From NCBI GenBank assembly GCA_945788455.1, contig CALZMC010000014.1:1-8963 (forward strand): a stretch of 8,963 nucleotides of DNA, in the 5' to 3' direction. The position numbers and the translations under genes are program-made. Source of the stretch: an uncultured Clostridia bacterium (GTDB lineage: Bacteria; Bacillota; Clostridia; Oscillospirales; Acutalibacteraceae). A model generated the notes under the pieces. That model saw only the letters and a program-made list of their open reading frames with translations. It had not been told where the DNA came from and made no database searches. Shown here piece after piece: positions 1 to 6,828 of the stretch (positions are counted from its first letter, which is position 1; the number at the start of each line of letters is the position of its first letter).

Positions 1-2260
1 TGAATTCAAGCACGTAATTAATCATAAGCGCATTGGCAACGCCGTGCGGTAGGTGGTGGAATGCACCAAGCTTGTGAGCCATTGAATGACACACGCCAAG
101 GAATGCATTAGCAAATGCCATACCTGCCATTGTTGCGGCATTAGCCATTTTTTCACGGGCAACAGGGTCGTTTGGACCGTTGTCGTATGCTCTTGGAAGA
201 TATTCAAAAATATTCTTTAGCGCCTCAATAGCAAGACCGTCTGTGAATTCGGTTGCCATCATAGAAGCATAAGCCTCAAGTGCGTGAGTAACGGCATCAA
301 TACCCGATGCAGATGTCAGTCCCTTTGGCGCATTCATATGAAGGTCTGCATCAACAATAGCCATATTCGGCATCAGCTCATAGTCGGCAAGCGGATATTT
401 TGTTCCTGTCTTTTCATCAGTTATAACAGCGAAAGGAGTAACCTCTGAGCCTGTACCTGCAGATGTCGGAATAGCGATAAAGTATGCCTTTTCGCCCATC
501 TTAGGGAATGTGTAAACTCTCTTGCGAATATCCATAAATCTCATAGCAAGGTCGAAGAAGTCAACCTCCGGATGCTCATAAAGCACCCACATAATCTTCG
601 CAGCATCCATAGCTGAACCACCGCCTACTGCAATAATGCAGTCAGGCTGGAAAGCATTGATTTGAGCAACACCCTCCTTTGCGCACGCAAGTGTTGGGTC
701 AGGAGCAACATTAAAGAATGTTGAATGAGTGATGCCCATCGCATCAAGCTTGTCGGTAATCGGCTTTGTGTAGCCATTGTTATATAGGAATGAGTCGGTT
801 ACAATGAATACCTTTTTCTTGCCCATAACTGTGCCGACCTCATCAAGAGCAACAGGCAGACAGCCCTTTTTGATATATACCTTTTCAGGAGCTCTAAACC
901 AAAGCATATTTTCCCTTCTTTCTGCTACTGTCTTGATATTTAACAGGTGCTTAACACCAACGTTCTCTGATACGGAGTTGCCACCCCAAGAGCCACAGCC
1001 AAGTGTTAGTGACGGTGCAAGATTAAAGTTGTACAAATCGCCGATACCGCCGTGTGATGACGGAGTGTTAACAAGAATACGACAGGTCTTCATTCTCCTT
1101 GCAAACTCGTTAATCTTTTCTCTTTCGGTTGTCTCGTTCAAATAGATTGAAGATGTGTGACCGTAACCGCCGTCAGCAATAAGCTGTTCAGCCTTATCGA
1201 GTGCATCTTCGAAGCTCTCACTCTTGTACATAGCAAGTACAGGAGATAGCTTTTCGTGAGCAAACTCCTCACTTATATCAACACTCTCAACCTCGCCGAT
1301 AAGAATTTTTGTACTTTCGGGAACCTTAACTCCTGCCAAAGCCGCGATTGTTACAGGCTTCTGGCCAACGATTTTTGCATTAAGCGAGCCGTTGATTATA
1401 ATAGTTTTTCTAACCTTTTCAATCTCGTCAGCCTTGAGGAAATAACAGCCTCTGTCTGCAAATTCCTTTTTTACTGTCTTGTAGATTTTCTTATCGACAA
1501 TACAAGACTGCTCCGATGCACAAATCATACCGTTGTCGAATGTCTTTGAATGAATAATTGAGTTAACAGCCTTTAGGATATCGGCAGTTTCATCAATAAT
1601 TGCAGGAGTATTACCTGCGCCAACACCCAAAGCAGGCTTACCGCTTGAATAAGCAGCCTTAACCATACCCGGACCGCCTGTTGCAAGGATAATGTCAGCC
1701 TCCTTCATAACAAGGTTAGTCATATCAAGTGACGGAGCATCAATCCAAGAAATAATACCTTCAGGTGCGCCTGCCTCAACAGCAGCGTCTAAAACGATTT
1801 TTGCCGCAGCAGCAGTACTGTTCTTTGCTCTTGGATGAGGAGAAATAATAATACCGTTTCTTGTCTTTAGAGCAAGCAGTGTCTTAAAGATTGCAGTTGA
1901 TGTCGGATTTGTTGTCGGGATAACGGCAGCAATAACACCGATAGGGTCGGCAATCTTCATTGTGCCGTAAGACTTATCCTCCTCGATAACACCGCAGGTC
2001 TTTGTGTCCTTATACTTGTTATAAATATACTCGGCAGCATAGTGATTTTTAATAATCTTATCCTCAACTATACCCATACCTGTTTCTTCAACAGCCATTT
2101 TTGCAAGCGGAATTCTTGCCATATTTGCAGCCTTTGCAGCAGCGAAGAAGATTTTATCAACCTGCTCCTGTGTATAGGTCGCAAAAATTCTTTGGGCATC
2201 ACGAACTCTTTCAAGCTCTGCCTCAAGCTTTTCAACGCTGTCAATAATTTCTTTTGCCAT
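1..2260 (-). CDS. adhE: Bifunctional aldehyde-alcohol dehydrogenase AdhE (3' end outside window)
   Basis: This cytoplasmic enzyme reduces acetyl-CoA to acetaldehyde and then to ethanol, oxidising two NADH and so closing fermentative redox balance. The first 753 residues are visible; the family is usually about 860-900 aa, so roughly the last 110-140 are missing. Residues 1-440 form the CoA-acylating aldehyde dehydrogenase domain, with catalytic Cys247 in NGMICASEQ (Cys246 in E. coli). Residues about 450 onward form the iron-dependent alcohol dehydrogenase domain, with the nucleotide-binding GGGS at 546-549. The metal ligands D655, H659, H725 and H739 are all present at the spacing known from the E. 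coli enzyme. The ATG at 2260 follows an ideal GGAGGAAATACT Shine-Dalgarno stretch. The frame is open with no disruption. A terminator separates it from the phage operon upstream, and its own promoter and Rex-like sites precede it. The family forms spirosome filaments; that is family knowledge, not visible here. Confidence 0.97.
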   Translation of the reverse strand, partial: MAKEIIDSVEKLEAELERVRDAQRIFATYTQEQVDKIFFAAAKAANMARIPLAKMAVEETGMGIVEDKIIKNHYAAEYIYNKYKDTKTCGVIEEDKSYGTMKIADPIGVIAAVIPTTNPTSTAIFKTLLALKTRNGIIISPHPRAKNSTAAAAKIVLDAAVEAGAPEGIISWIDAPSLDMTNLVMKEADIILATGGPGMVKAAYSSGKPALGVGAGNTPAIIDETADILKAVNSIIHSKTFDNGMICASEQSCIVDKKIYKTVKKEFADRGCYFLKADEIEKVRKTIIINGSLNAKIVGQKPVTIAALAGVKVPESTKILIGEVESVDISEEFAHEKLSPVLAMYKSESFEDALDKAEQLIADGGYGHTSSIYLNETTEREKINEFARRMKTCRILVNTPSSHGGIGDLYNFNLAPSLTLGCGSWGGNSVSENVGVKHLLNIKTVAERRENMLWFRAPEKVYIKKGCLPVALDEVGTVMGKKKVFIVTDSFLYNNGYTKPITDKLDAMGITHSTFFNVAPDPTLACAKEGVAQINAFQPDCIIAVGGGSAMDAAKIMWVLYEHPEVDFFDLAMRFMDIRKRVYTFPKMGEKAYFIAIPTSAGTGSEVTPFAVITDEKTGTKYPLADYELMPNMAIVDADLHMNAPKGLTSASGIDAVTHALEAYASMMATEFTDGLAIEALKNIFEYLPRAYDNGPNDPVAREKMANAATMAGMAFANAFLGVCHSMAHKLGAFHHLPHGVANALMINYVLEF

Positions 2261-2304
2261 AGTATTTCCTCCAATAAAGAATTGTATTTGACATTTATTA
2301 GAAA

Positions 2305-2322
2305 TCGTTATTTTTTTAACAA
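2305..2322. promoter_or_regulatory. Rex-like operator of adhE, proximal site
   Basis: The plus strand reads TCGTTAT-TTTT-TTAACAA, which matches the clostridial Rex consensus TTGTTAA-N4-TTAACAA at 12 of 14 informative positions. Rex is the NADH-sensing repressor that controls adhE in many Clostridia. The site would cover about +6 to +23 of the proposed transcript, a classical blocking position. The match is seen in sequence; Rex binding is inferred from the family and the neighbouring adhE. Confidence 0.6.
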
Positions 2323-2334
2323 TTTACTTTGCTT

Positions 2335-2363
2335 ATAGTAATATTATTTTTTTGGTTTTTCAA
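2335..2363 (-). promoter_or_regulatory. Probable adhE promoter
   Basis: On the minus strand a TTGAAA box (2363-2358), a 17-bp spacer and a TACTAT box (2340-2335) form a sigma-A-type promoter with an expected start near 2328. That gives a leader of about 68 nt before the adhE ATG. The -10 box matches only four of six consensus bases. The region is very AT-rich, so other hexamer pairs are possible, for example TTGTTA at 2415-2410 with TATCAA 17 bp downstream. The adjacent Rex-like site supports this choice. Confidence 0.5.
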
Positions 2364-2451
2364 TATCTTTAGGCGATTTTCTATATTTGATATAAAAACG
2401 ACAATGTTTTAACAATAATTTTGTATATTTTTTCAGCATCTTCTGCATAAT

Positions 2452-2490
2452 TTGTGACAAATTTAACAATATCGTTAATGAATATAACAA
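2452..2490. promoter_or_regulatory. Distal cluster of Rex-like half-sites
   Basis: The plus strand carries TTGTGAC-AAAT-TTAACAA at 2452-2469, matching the mixed Rex consensus TTGTGAA-N4-TTAACAA at 13 of 14 positions. Two bases later comes TCGTTAA (2472-2478), and after a 5-bp spacer ATAACAA (2484-2490), a looser second site. The palindrome TTAAC-N6-GTTAA (2463-2478) lies across the two. The cluster is about 90 bp upstream of the proposed -35 box and touches the phage terminator, so it may act cooperatively with the proximal site or serve another promoter. Function is inferred. Confidence 0.45.
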
Positions 2491-2527
2491 AAAGGATTGC
2501 CAAGACAACATTCTCGACAATCCTTTT
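2484..2527 (-). terminator. Rho-independent terminator of the phage structural operon
   Basis: In the minus-strand transcript AAAAGGATTG (2527-2518) pairs perfectly with CAATCCTTTT (2499-2490). Further inner pairing with some wobbles extends the stem, and a T-rich run (TTTTTGTTATATT) follows. It sits 18 bases after the fibre gene stop codon and upstream of the adhE promoter region, so it insulates adhE from phage transcription. Confidence 0.85.
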
Positions 2528-2545
2528 AATTATTTTTATAGCTTT

Positions 2546-3028
2546 TTATCTAAACAACACATAGGCATACGCCAGACCGCTTTCGTTAAAATATGTATGC
2601 TCGCCCGATACTGCGGGAGTTGAAGACTGAGTAACACTAAAGCTTCTCTTATTCTCCTTTAGCTCAATACCCAAGCTGTTACAAAATTCACTTATAAAGC
2701 CAAGATAATTATAATCTCTTGCATCAGTAAATTTTGTCACGGCAATAGGTCTGTTATTTGCAAATATAATACCAAACGAAATGTCAAACGGACATTCCGT
2801 ATTAATAACACGGCTCGTTGCTCCGTTTCCGTAATACATACCGATATGCATATTGTTATTCCAACACTCTCGTTCATCCTGCGTAATATGGATTTCTGTA
2901 TTCTCTGTGTGTTCGGATACGGCTCTGTCTATTACCTCGTTATCATAATTAAAATCGGCTCTCTTTGGAGTATCCGATTCAATCCAGCTGTTTAGTCCTA
3001 ACTTTTCTGTTTTATTTGTACTACTCAT
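2546..3028 (-). CDS. Short tail-fibre-like protein
   Basis: A 160-aa protein at the distal end of the baseplate genes. The N-terminal module (residues about 8-58: KLGLNSWIESDTPKRADFN, then DNEVIDRAVSEH and a final ERECWN) follows the pattern of Firmicute prophage fibre and tail-associated proteins, which attach to the baseplate through this end (family knowledge). The remaining 100 residues (about 59-160) are rich in aromatic and small polar residues and would be a small receptor-contact or trimerisation domain; I do not recognise a named fold. It is much shorter than typical fibres, and no chaperone or second fibre gene follows. The ATG at 3028 has an AAAGGAAT ribosome site and lies 11 bases after the preceding gene. 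The terminator follows directly. Confidence 0.7.
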   Translation of the reverse strand: MSSTNKTEKLGLNSWIESDTPKRADFNYDNEVIDRAVSEHTENTEIHITQDERECWNNNMHIGMYYGNGATSRVINTECPFDISFGIIFANNRPIAVTKFTDARDYNYLGFISEFCNSLGIELKENKRSFSVTQSSTPAVSGEHTYFNESGLAYAYVLFR

Positions 3029-3039
3029 ATTATTCCTTT

Positions 3040-3609
3040 CTAAATAAGTGTGTCAAGCATAAGAAATGACAAATTCATACTGTCTAAGTAGCTAAAAGTA
3101 AATGCCATACTTTCCCATTTTTTAAACGTCAATCCTCTGCCGTTAAAGTAAATCCTGCAGAAAGGATTTAAGTATTCCCTAATTATTCTGATATGTTCTT
3201 TAAACCTTCTTTTATCAAACGAAAAAGAGCCTATAAGCTTCATATCGAATTTTGAAATAATTAGCTTCTTATCCAATCCGTCATTTAGCTTTAACATCAT
3301 TTCATCATAGTTATAATCTCCGAATACTCTTTTAAGTTCTCTTTTTACAAAGCTAATCTTTGCACTGTTGGCATAGTTAGTTCCTACATCAAGCAAGCCG
3401 CAAAGCATATTAAGAGCATAATAATATTCAGTATTATTGATACTCGAAAAATCGAACATATCAAGAAATTCTTTTATTTCGTCATTGACAAGCTCAATAG
3501 CGTTCGCAAAGCATTTTATAACTGCAAAAAAAGCTTGTTCTTTTTCCTCGTCAAGTCCAAGCTCCTTTGCAAGAGAAATCATTCTTTCCTCACAATGTTC
3601 CATTTGCAT
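3040..3609 (-). CDS. XkdU/YmfQ-like baseplate-associated protein (gpI position)
   Basis: A 189-aa protein directly downstream of baseplate J, the place where Mu/PBSX-type phages keep the XkdU/YmfQ (DUF2313) or gpI protein that links the baseplate to the fibres. Three consecutive 10-residue units close the protein at residues 160-169, 170-179 and 180-189: LTFKKWESMA, FTFSYLDSMN, LSFLMLDTLI. This is the degenerate LTWxxxDxxN-type repeat known from the C-termini of this family, here with Phe replacing Trp. The N-terminal half (about 1-110) looks helical and acidic. The start overlaps the J gene by 20 bases. ATG at 3609 has AAAGG 6 nt upstream, while ATG at 3603 has GGAG 7 nt upstream; both are plausible. 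Assignment rests on position and repeat, since overall similarity cannot be measured here. Confidence 0.65.
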   Translation of the reverse strand: MQMEHCEERMISLAKELGLDEEKEQAFFAVIKCFANAIELVNDEIKEFLDMFDFSSINNTEYYYALNMLCGLLDVGTNYANSAKISFVKRELKRVFGDYNYDEMMLKLNDGLDKKLIISKFDMKLIGSFSFDKRRFKEHIRIIREYLNPFCRIYFNGRGLTFKKWESMAFTFSYLDSMNLSFLMLDTLI

Positions 3610-4666
3610 ACTCCACCTTTACCTCATTTAGACTGAGTATTTGATTTTTGTCACAGCAGACCTGATTTCCGGCAATACTGTCTGATATAAAGAACACATC
3701 TCTTACTCCATCGAGAGCAAATATCTTCTTCGATAATTGAGATAGCGAAATAGCCTGCCCGATTTTTCCGTAAGAAACATTCTCAAAAACTAAAGATTTT
3801 ATCGTTTCGCTTAATTCCTTTGAATAAAATCCGGCGTCATTATCAATAAATACAGTCAAATCATACACCTTGACAGTAGCAAGTCTAATATCTACATCTA
3901 TGCCGGTAAGCCTTGCAACAGGTAGCTGATTTTTAATTTCTTCTCGCTGTGTATCGGTTAAGGCTCCGTCACTTGTTGCAACATAGACAATCATTTCGCC
4001 CGCATTTTGTGCATAAGGTATGTGACAATCATAAACATAGTCAAGCAGTAGCACCTGATTTTCAAGGGAGGTATTATTAATACCGTTTGGAGCAATATTA
4101 TAATTTCTGATAACTCTTTCTCTTAGCTCGTTGTCATTCTCGCCATCATACCCGCCGACAAATTTTTCATCGTTAGTAACAGAAAAAACACCGATAGGCG
4201 CATTGACCATAACAGTAATCGTGTTTTCGTTAACATTATATTTCTTTCCGTAATCGATAGCCGTTGCATCAACAACCACTTGAGTTTCGCCGGCATTAAT
4301 CAAAGCCTTTTCGTCAGTCGCAAACTGAATATACGCAAAGCCGTCAGCAGAGCATACCGTACCCATAGGAATTTCAAAATCCTCATCAATAGGCTCACTG
4401 ATTGAAAAACGAAGCCTACCCTTTGCCTTTGACGGTAGCTTTCTTACACAGCCTCGAAGCTCGGCAAGTCTCTCAAGATACTCTCCGTTTGCCGTTTGAA
4501 CAAAATTTTGCTTTAGTGCCCAATCGGCATAACACGACAGTCCGTAAAGCTCGCTTGCAACAATCTCAAGAAGCTTTAAGGTCTGTGAATTATCCTCAAC
4601 AGCACTACCGCTTTCTTCAAAATAAGTATTTTTCATACTGTTTAATATTTCATCATACGTTTTCAA
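3590..4666 (-). CDS. Baseplate assembly protein J (XkdT/gp47 family)
   Basis: A 358-aa protein of normal length for the J family, which forms the wedge ring of contractile-tail baseplates. The N-terminus (TYDEILNSMKNTYFEESGSA) resembles the family's opening helix. It is followed by the region that recruits the wedge (LYGLSCYADWALKQNFVQTA, about 38-57), then the central GTVCSADGFAYIQF and GIFSVTNDEKFVGG-type segments (the latter read here as GVFSVTNDEKFVGG), with GGYDGENDNELRERVIRNYN at about 167-186. The frame is closed by TGA two codons upstream, so the start is a TTG at 4666. The next in-frame ATG (4636) lacks a ribosome site and would remove the conserved N-terminus. It overlaps the gp25-like gene by 14 bases, which suggests coupled translation. 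Confidence 0.9.
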   Translation of the reverse strand: MKTYDEILNSMKNTYFEESGSAVEDNSQTLKLLEIVASELYGLSCYADWALKQNFVQTANGEYLERLAELRGCVRKLPSKAKGRLRFSISEPIDEDFEIPMGTVCSADGFAYIQFATDEKALINAGETQVVVDATAIDYGKKYNVNENTITVMVNAPIGVFSVTNDEKFVGGYDGENDNELRERVIRNYNIAPNGINNTSLENQVLLLDYVYDCHIPYAQNAGEMIVYVATSDGALTDTQREEIKNQLPVARLTGIDVDIRLATVKVYDLTVFIDNDAGFYSKELSETIKSLVFENVSYGKIGQAISLSQLSKKIFALDGVRDVFFISDSIAGNQVCCDKNQILSLNEVKVEYANGTL

Positions 4667-4946
4667 ATTTCACAGTCACGCTCCTTTCCTCGTCATTAAC
4701 GATAATTTTAAGCTCGGCGCCATCGTCAATCATTTGACCTGATTTTATGATAACGCCATCTATATCTCTAACGGCATATCTTGCACCTGCCAAAATACTG
4801 TTTAGCTCATTTTCTGCAATAACACTGCCGTAATTTTTATTTGGATAAAACCTGCCCTGTCTGCAAAGAATTGCCGTAACGCAATCCTTTATTACACTCT
4901 CAACATCAGCAAGCCTTGAAACATCCTCATCAATTATTTTCGTCAC
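4653..4946 (-). CDS. gp25/gpW-like baseplate wedge protein (XkdS-like)
   Basis: A small 97-aa protein between the spike and baseplate J, the fixed position of the gp25/W-like wedge protein in Mu, P2 and PBSX-type phages. The GRFYPNKNYGS segment (31-41) is the family's aromatic-proline-glycine hallmark, and the helix after it (ENELNSILAGARYAVRDI) packs in the wedge. Family members are often about 110-150 aa, so this is a compact version. Its ATG overlaps the spike stop codon by four bases (ATGA), which indicates translational coupling. Confidence 0.85.
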   Translation of the reverse strand: MTKIIDEDVSRLADVESVIKDCVTAILCRQGRFYPNKNYGSVIAENELNSILAGARYAVRDIDGVIIKSGQMIDDGAELKIIVNDEERSVTVKFENV

Positions 4947-5293
4947 TTAATCACTCCATCCTTACCGATTTCAAGTCCGTTAATTACTACGCTTCCGTCA
5001 TTTTTTAAATGGATATAAGCACCAGACTGCGCTATAATTTTTATTTCTCCGCTTTCAAGCTCATCGCCTCTCTGCAAAACACCGATACCGTATTGCTTTC
5101 CGGCATCGTGAGCGAGAAGAACATTAATATTATTCGGCAGAGAAAAACGATACCCATACGGCGAATAAAACTCAATATTCCTTTGAGAGATTGTTGCGCT
5201 GACATCTGATGAGCTGTTTGATGCATTTGCGCTCTTTCCTGTTTGGAGTGTCGGTATAGAGGCTTCCTTCGTTATTTGCTTACTAATCCACAT
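4943..5293 (-). CDS. gpV/gp45-like baseplate spike (XkdR-like), compact
   Basis: A 116-aa protein in the spike position. Residues about 38-75 (IEFYSPYGYRFSLPN, then INVLLAH and YGIGVLQRGD) have the look of the OB-like domain. The stretch GEIKIIAQSGAYIHLKNDGS (82-101) reads as the short beta-strand repeats of the spike's beta-helix. It would trimerise as the membrane-piercing tip below the hub. It is shorter than typical spikes (about 150-200 aa), and no HxH iron-binding apex motif is visible; the end is GLEIGKDGVIK. The start at 5293 (MWISK) has AAGGAG 7 nt upstream; an earlier ATG at 5314 lacks that site. It overlaps the hub gene by 11 bases. Confidence 0.75.
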   Translation of the reverse strand: MWISKQITKEASIPTLQTGKSANASNSSSDVSATISQRNIEFYSPYGYRFSLPNNINVLLAHDAGKQYGIGVLQRGDELESGEIKIIAQSGAYIHLKNDGSVVINGLEIGKDGVIK

Positions 5294-6230
5294 AAGTAAT
5301 CTCCTTAATATCAATATCCTTTCTTAAAACGAGCTTCGTTCTTGCGCCGTATTTATCACAGATATATTGCTTTTCACTCAAAACAAGCTCGCCGTAATCA
5401 CATATATCATCGCTGTAACGGTATCGCTGATTTAGAGGCTCCTCGGCATATCCGCCGACAACAGCCTCCAAAATTTTATATCGCTCAAATGATGATTTTA
5501 TCGTATCAATAACAGTATTCTCTCTTTGCCATTGAGGAATAGCAGAAAGATTTATGTATTTTTGTCTGTCAATTCTCAGCTCATCACACGTCTTTGACTT
5601 TGTGTGTATCAGATATTTCACATTTGACGATTGCTTTTTAAAATTGATTTTTGAGCAAGGCTCGCTTCTGTTAATAACGAAGCTCGTTTTTAAAAGCTTA
5701 TATTTTTCAAGCTCTCTGACATCCTCGCTTTTTTCTAAGCAAATAATCTCTTTTTTCGGAGTAACATATATTTGCTTTCCCGTCAAAAGCTTTACAAATT
5801 TGTTAATTGCCGAAAAGCATGACGCTCCCTTTTGGACCTCATAGAGACTGTCGCTGTATATCTCCGGTAGCTTTGACACAAAGCCGTACGGCTGAGCAAC
5901 CGAGAACACAAGCTGAGTGGCACTTGGCTTTTCATACGTTGTAGGCTCTGCCTCGTTATCAACAAGAATACCGGCACAGCTCCTTGCATAAAAAAACACC
6001 TTATAGCCATTCTCATCTCTCGTAATTCGTTGACAGTCACAATAGCCAAAAAAAATAATTCGGTCATTCTGCATAACCCTAACCTCAACTATTTCGTCTA
6101 TCGCAGTGCTGACAAAAAATGTTGCCCAAAAGCTGTCGCAGGCAGCATCGGTGCTTTGGGTAAAATTGAACTCAACGGCGTCCTTAATGGTTATCTGCTT
6201 ATTATCAACAGTATTAAGAATGATAATCAT
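5283..6230 (-). CDS. Baseplate hub protein, gpD/XkdQ-like
   Basis: A 315-aa protein, close to the length of XkdQ/late-control-D-type hub proteins (about 320 aa), which form the trimeric hub that carries the spike. The N-terminal third is beta-rich, as expected for a hub barrel, with FGYCDCQRITRDENGYKVFF at about 56-75. The middle (about 110-165) is the second domain, with SFVINRSEPCSKINFKKQ just after it. The C-terminal part (about 230-315) shows the family's arginine-rich strand segment YRYSDD and ends in KEITYVD. Its ATG overlaps the LysM gene stop by four bases (ATGA). The last codons carry the ribosome site of the spike gene. Confidence 0.85.
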   Translation of the reverse strand: MIIILNTVDNKQITIKDAVEFNFTQSTDAACDSFWATFFVSTAIDEIVEVRVMQNDRIIFFGYCDCQRITRDENGYKVFFYARSCAGILVDNEAEPTTYEKPSATQLVFSVAQPYGFVSKLPEIYSDSLYEVQKGASCFSAINKFVKLLTGKQIYVTPKKEIICLEKSEDVRELEKYKLLKTSFVINRSEPCSKINFKKQSSNVKYLIHTKSKTCDELRIDRQKYINLSAIPQWQRENTVIDTIKSSFERYKILEAVVGGYAEEPLNQRYRYSDDICDYGELVLSEKQYICDKYGARTKLVLRKDIDIKEITYVD

Positions 6231-6733
6231 AAAAGCATCACCTTGTCTCCCTCTCTGACAGAAAACGGCGTTGAGTATTCATTATTCTCCATAATATTTT
6301 CTACACTAACACCGCATCTATTTGCGATATCAAACGCATTTTCGCCTGCCCTTGCATAAGTAAAGCAAAATTTTCTTGTCTCCTTTTTGCTACCGCAATT
6401 TTCAACAAATTCAAATGAATAGGATATTTGATTTTTATTTGTATCCTTCTTGTACTTGAATTTTGTCAAATACGCCTCCATACCTACTGCACTCGGCAGC
6501 ATCAAGGCACCCGAACAGTTTTTTCTCAACAGGTGCTGAAGATAGAGGCAATATTCCTCGCCCCTTTCTCCGTAAAACACGCCTGAGCCTGTAATAACCG
6601 TAGGATTAATTGCAGTGCTTTTTACAACACTTTTTCCGCTGAGCATCGGCGAAAAGCTGATATTACTTGAAGAATTTACCTCAATAACAGCAGGATTAGT
6701 CGGAAATTCAAAGCCCTTAAATTTCATTTTCAT
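6227..6733 (-). CDS. LysM-containing tail hub protein (XkdP/gp53-like)
   Basis: A 168-aa protein with an N-terminal beta-rich domain (about 1-118) and a C-terminal LysM domain (about 126-168). The LysM shows the usual start (YARAGENAFDIANRCGVS), middle (VENIMENNE) and end (VREGDKVMLL). In contractile phages this protein sits between the tape measure and the hub D gene and joins the tube to the hub; the LysM may bind peptidoglycan or help hub assembly (family knowledge). The N-terminal segment GVFYGERGEEYCLYLQHLLR resembles the DNA-circularisation-type N-terminus found in this position. AGGAGG lies seven bases upstream of ATG 6733. The expected upstream neighbour, a tape measure, is absent. 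Confidence 0.85.
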   Translation of the reverse strand: MKMKFKGFEFPTNPAVIEVNSSSNISFSPMLSGKSVVKSTAINPTVITGSGVFYGERGEEYCLYLQHLLRKNCSGALMLPSAVGMEAYLTKFKYKKDTNKNQISYSFEFVENCGSKKETRKFCFTYARAGENAFDIANRCGVSVENIMENNEYSTPFSVREGDKVMLL

Positions 6734-6744
6734 AAAAATTCCTC

Positions 6745-6828
6745 CTATTCTCCGTCATATCTTAATTTGTCCAGTCTGATAATTTCGCTTAGCTCCTCGG
6801 CAGATGTTAGCTGTTCATTATTCATCAT
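6745..6828 (-). CDS. 27-residue mini-ORF where the tail tube module should be
   Basis: A 27-aa ORF beginning MMNNEQLTSAEELSEI and ending LDKLRYDGE. It has a strong GGAGG site 5-8 nt upstream (two consecutive ATGs at 6828 and 6825) and overlaps the end of the preceding gene by 11 bases. It stops 11 bases before the LysM gene start. It is charged, probably helical, without membrane segment or known domain. It might be a real small structural protein or the trimmed remnant of a deleted gene; I do not recognise it. Expression is supported only by the ribosome site and the tight packing. Confidence 0.5.
   Translation of the reverse strand: MMNNEQLTSAEELSEIIRLDKLRYDGE

Noticed and set aside
777..1549. 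Plus-strand open frames of 122 and 97 codons
   Set aside because: They lie antisense inside adhE, have no recognisable domains, and the minus frame is clearly the coding one.
2042..2338. Plus-strand 98-codon frame running into the adhE upstream region
   Set aside because: It overlaps the adhE N-terminal codons and promoter region, has an improbable Cys/Phe-rich composition, and no sensible ribosome site was found.
2463..2478. TTAAC-N6-GTTAA palindrome as a possible phage attachment site
   Set aside because: No second copy is visible, there is no tRNA or integrase nearby, and it is better explained as overlapping Rex half-sites.
2261..2545. Possible small RNA or riboswitch between the fibre gene and adhE
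   Set aside because: Apart from the terminator and the operator-like motifs the stretch is AT-rich and shows no conserved riboswitch core or other stable stem.
5009..6359. Several open frames in alternate frames (5009-5209, 5041-5226, 5554-5844, 5792-6088, 6030-6359)
   Set aside because: All overlap hub, spike or LysM genes that have family-consistent sequence and good starts.
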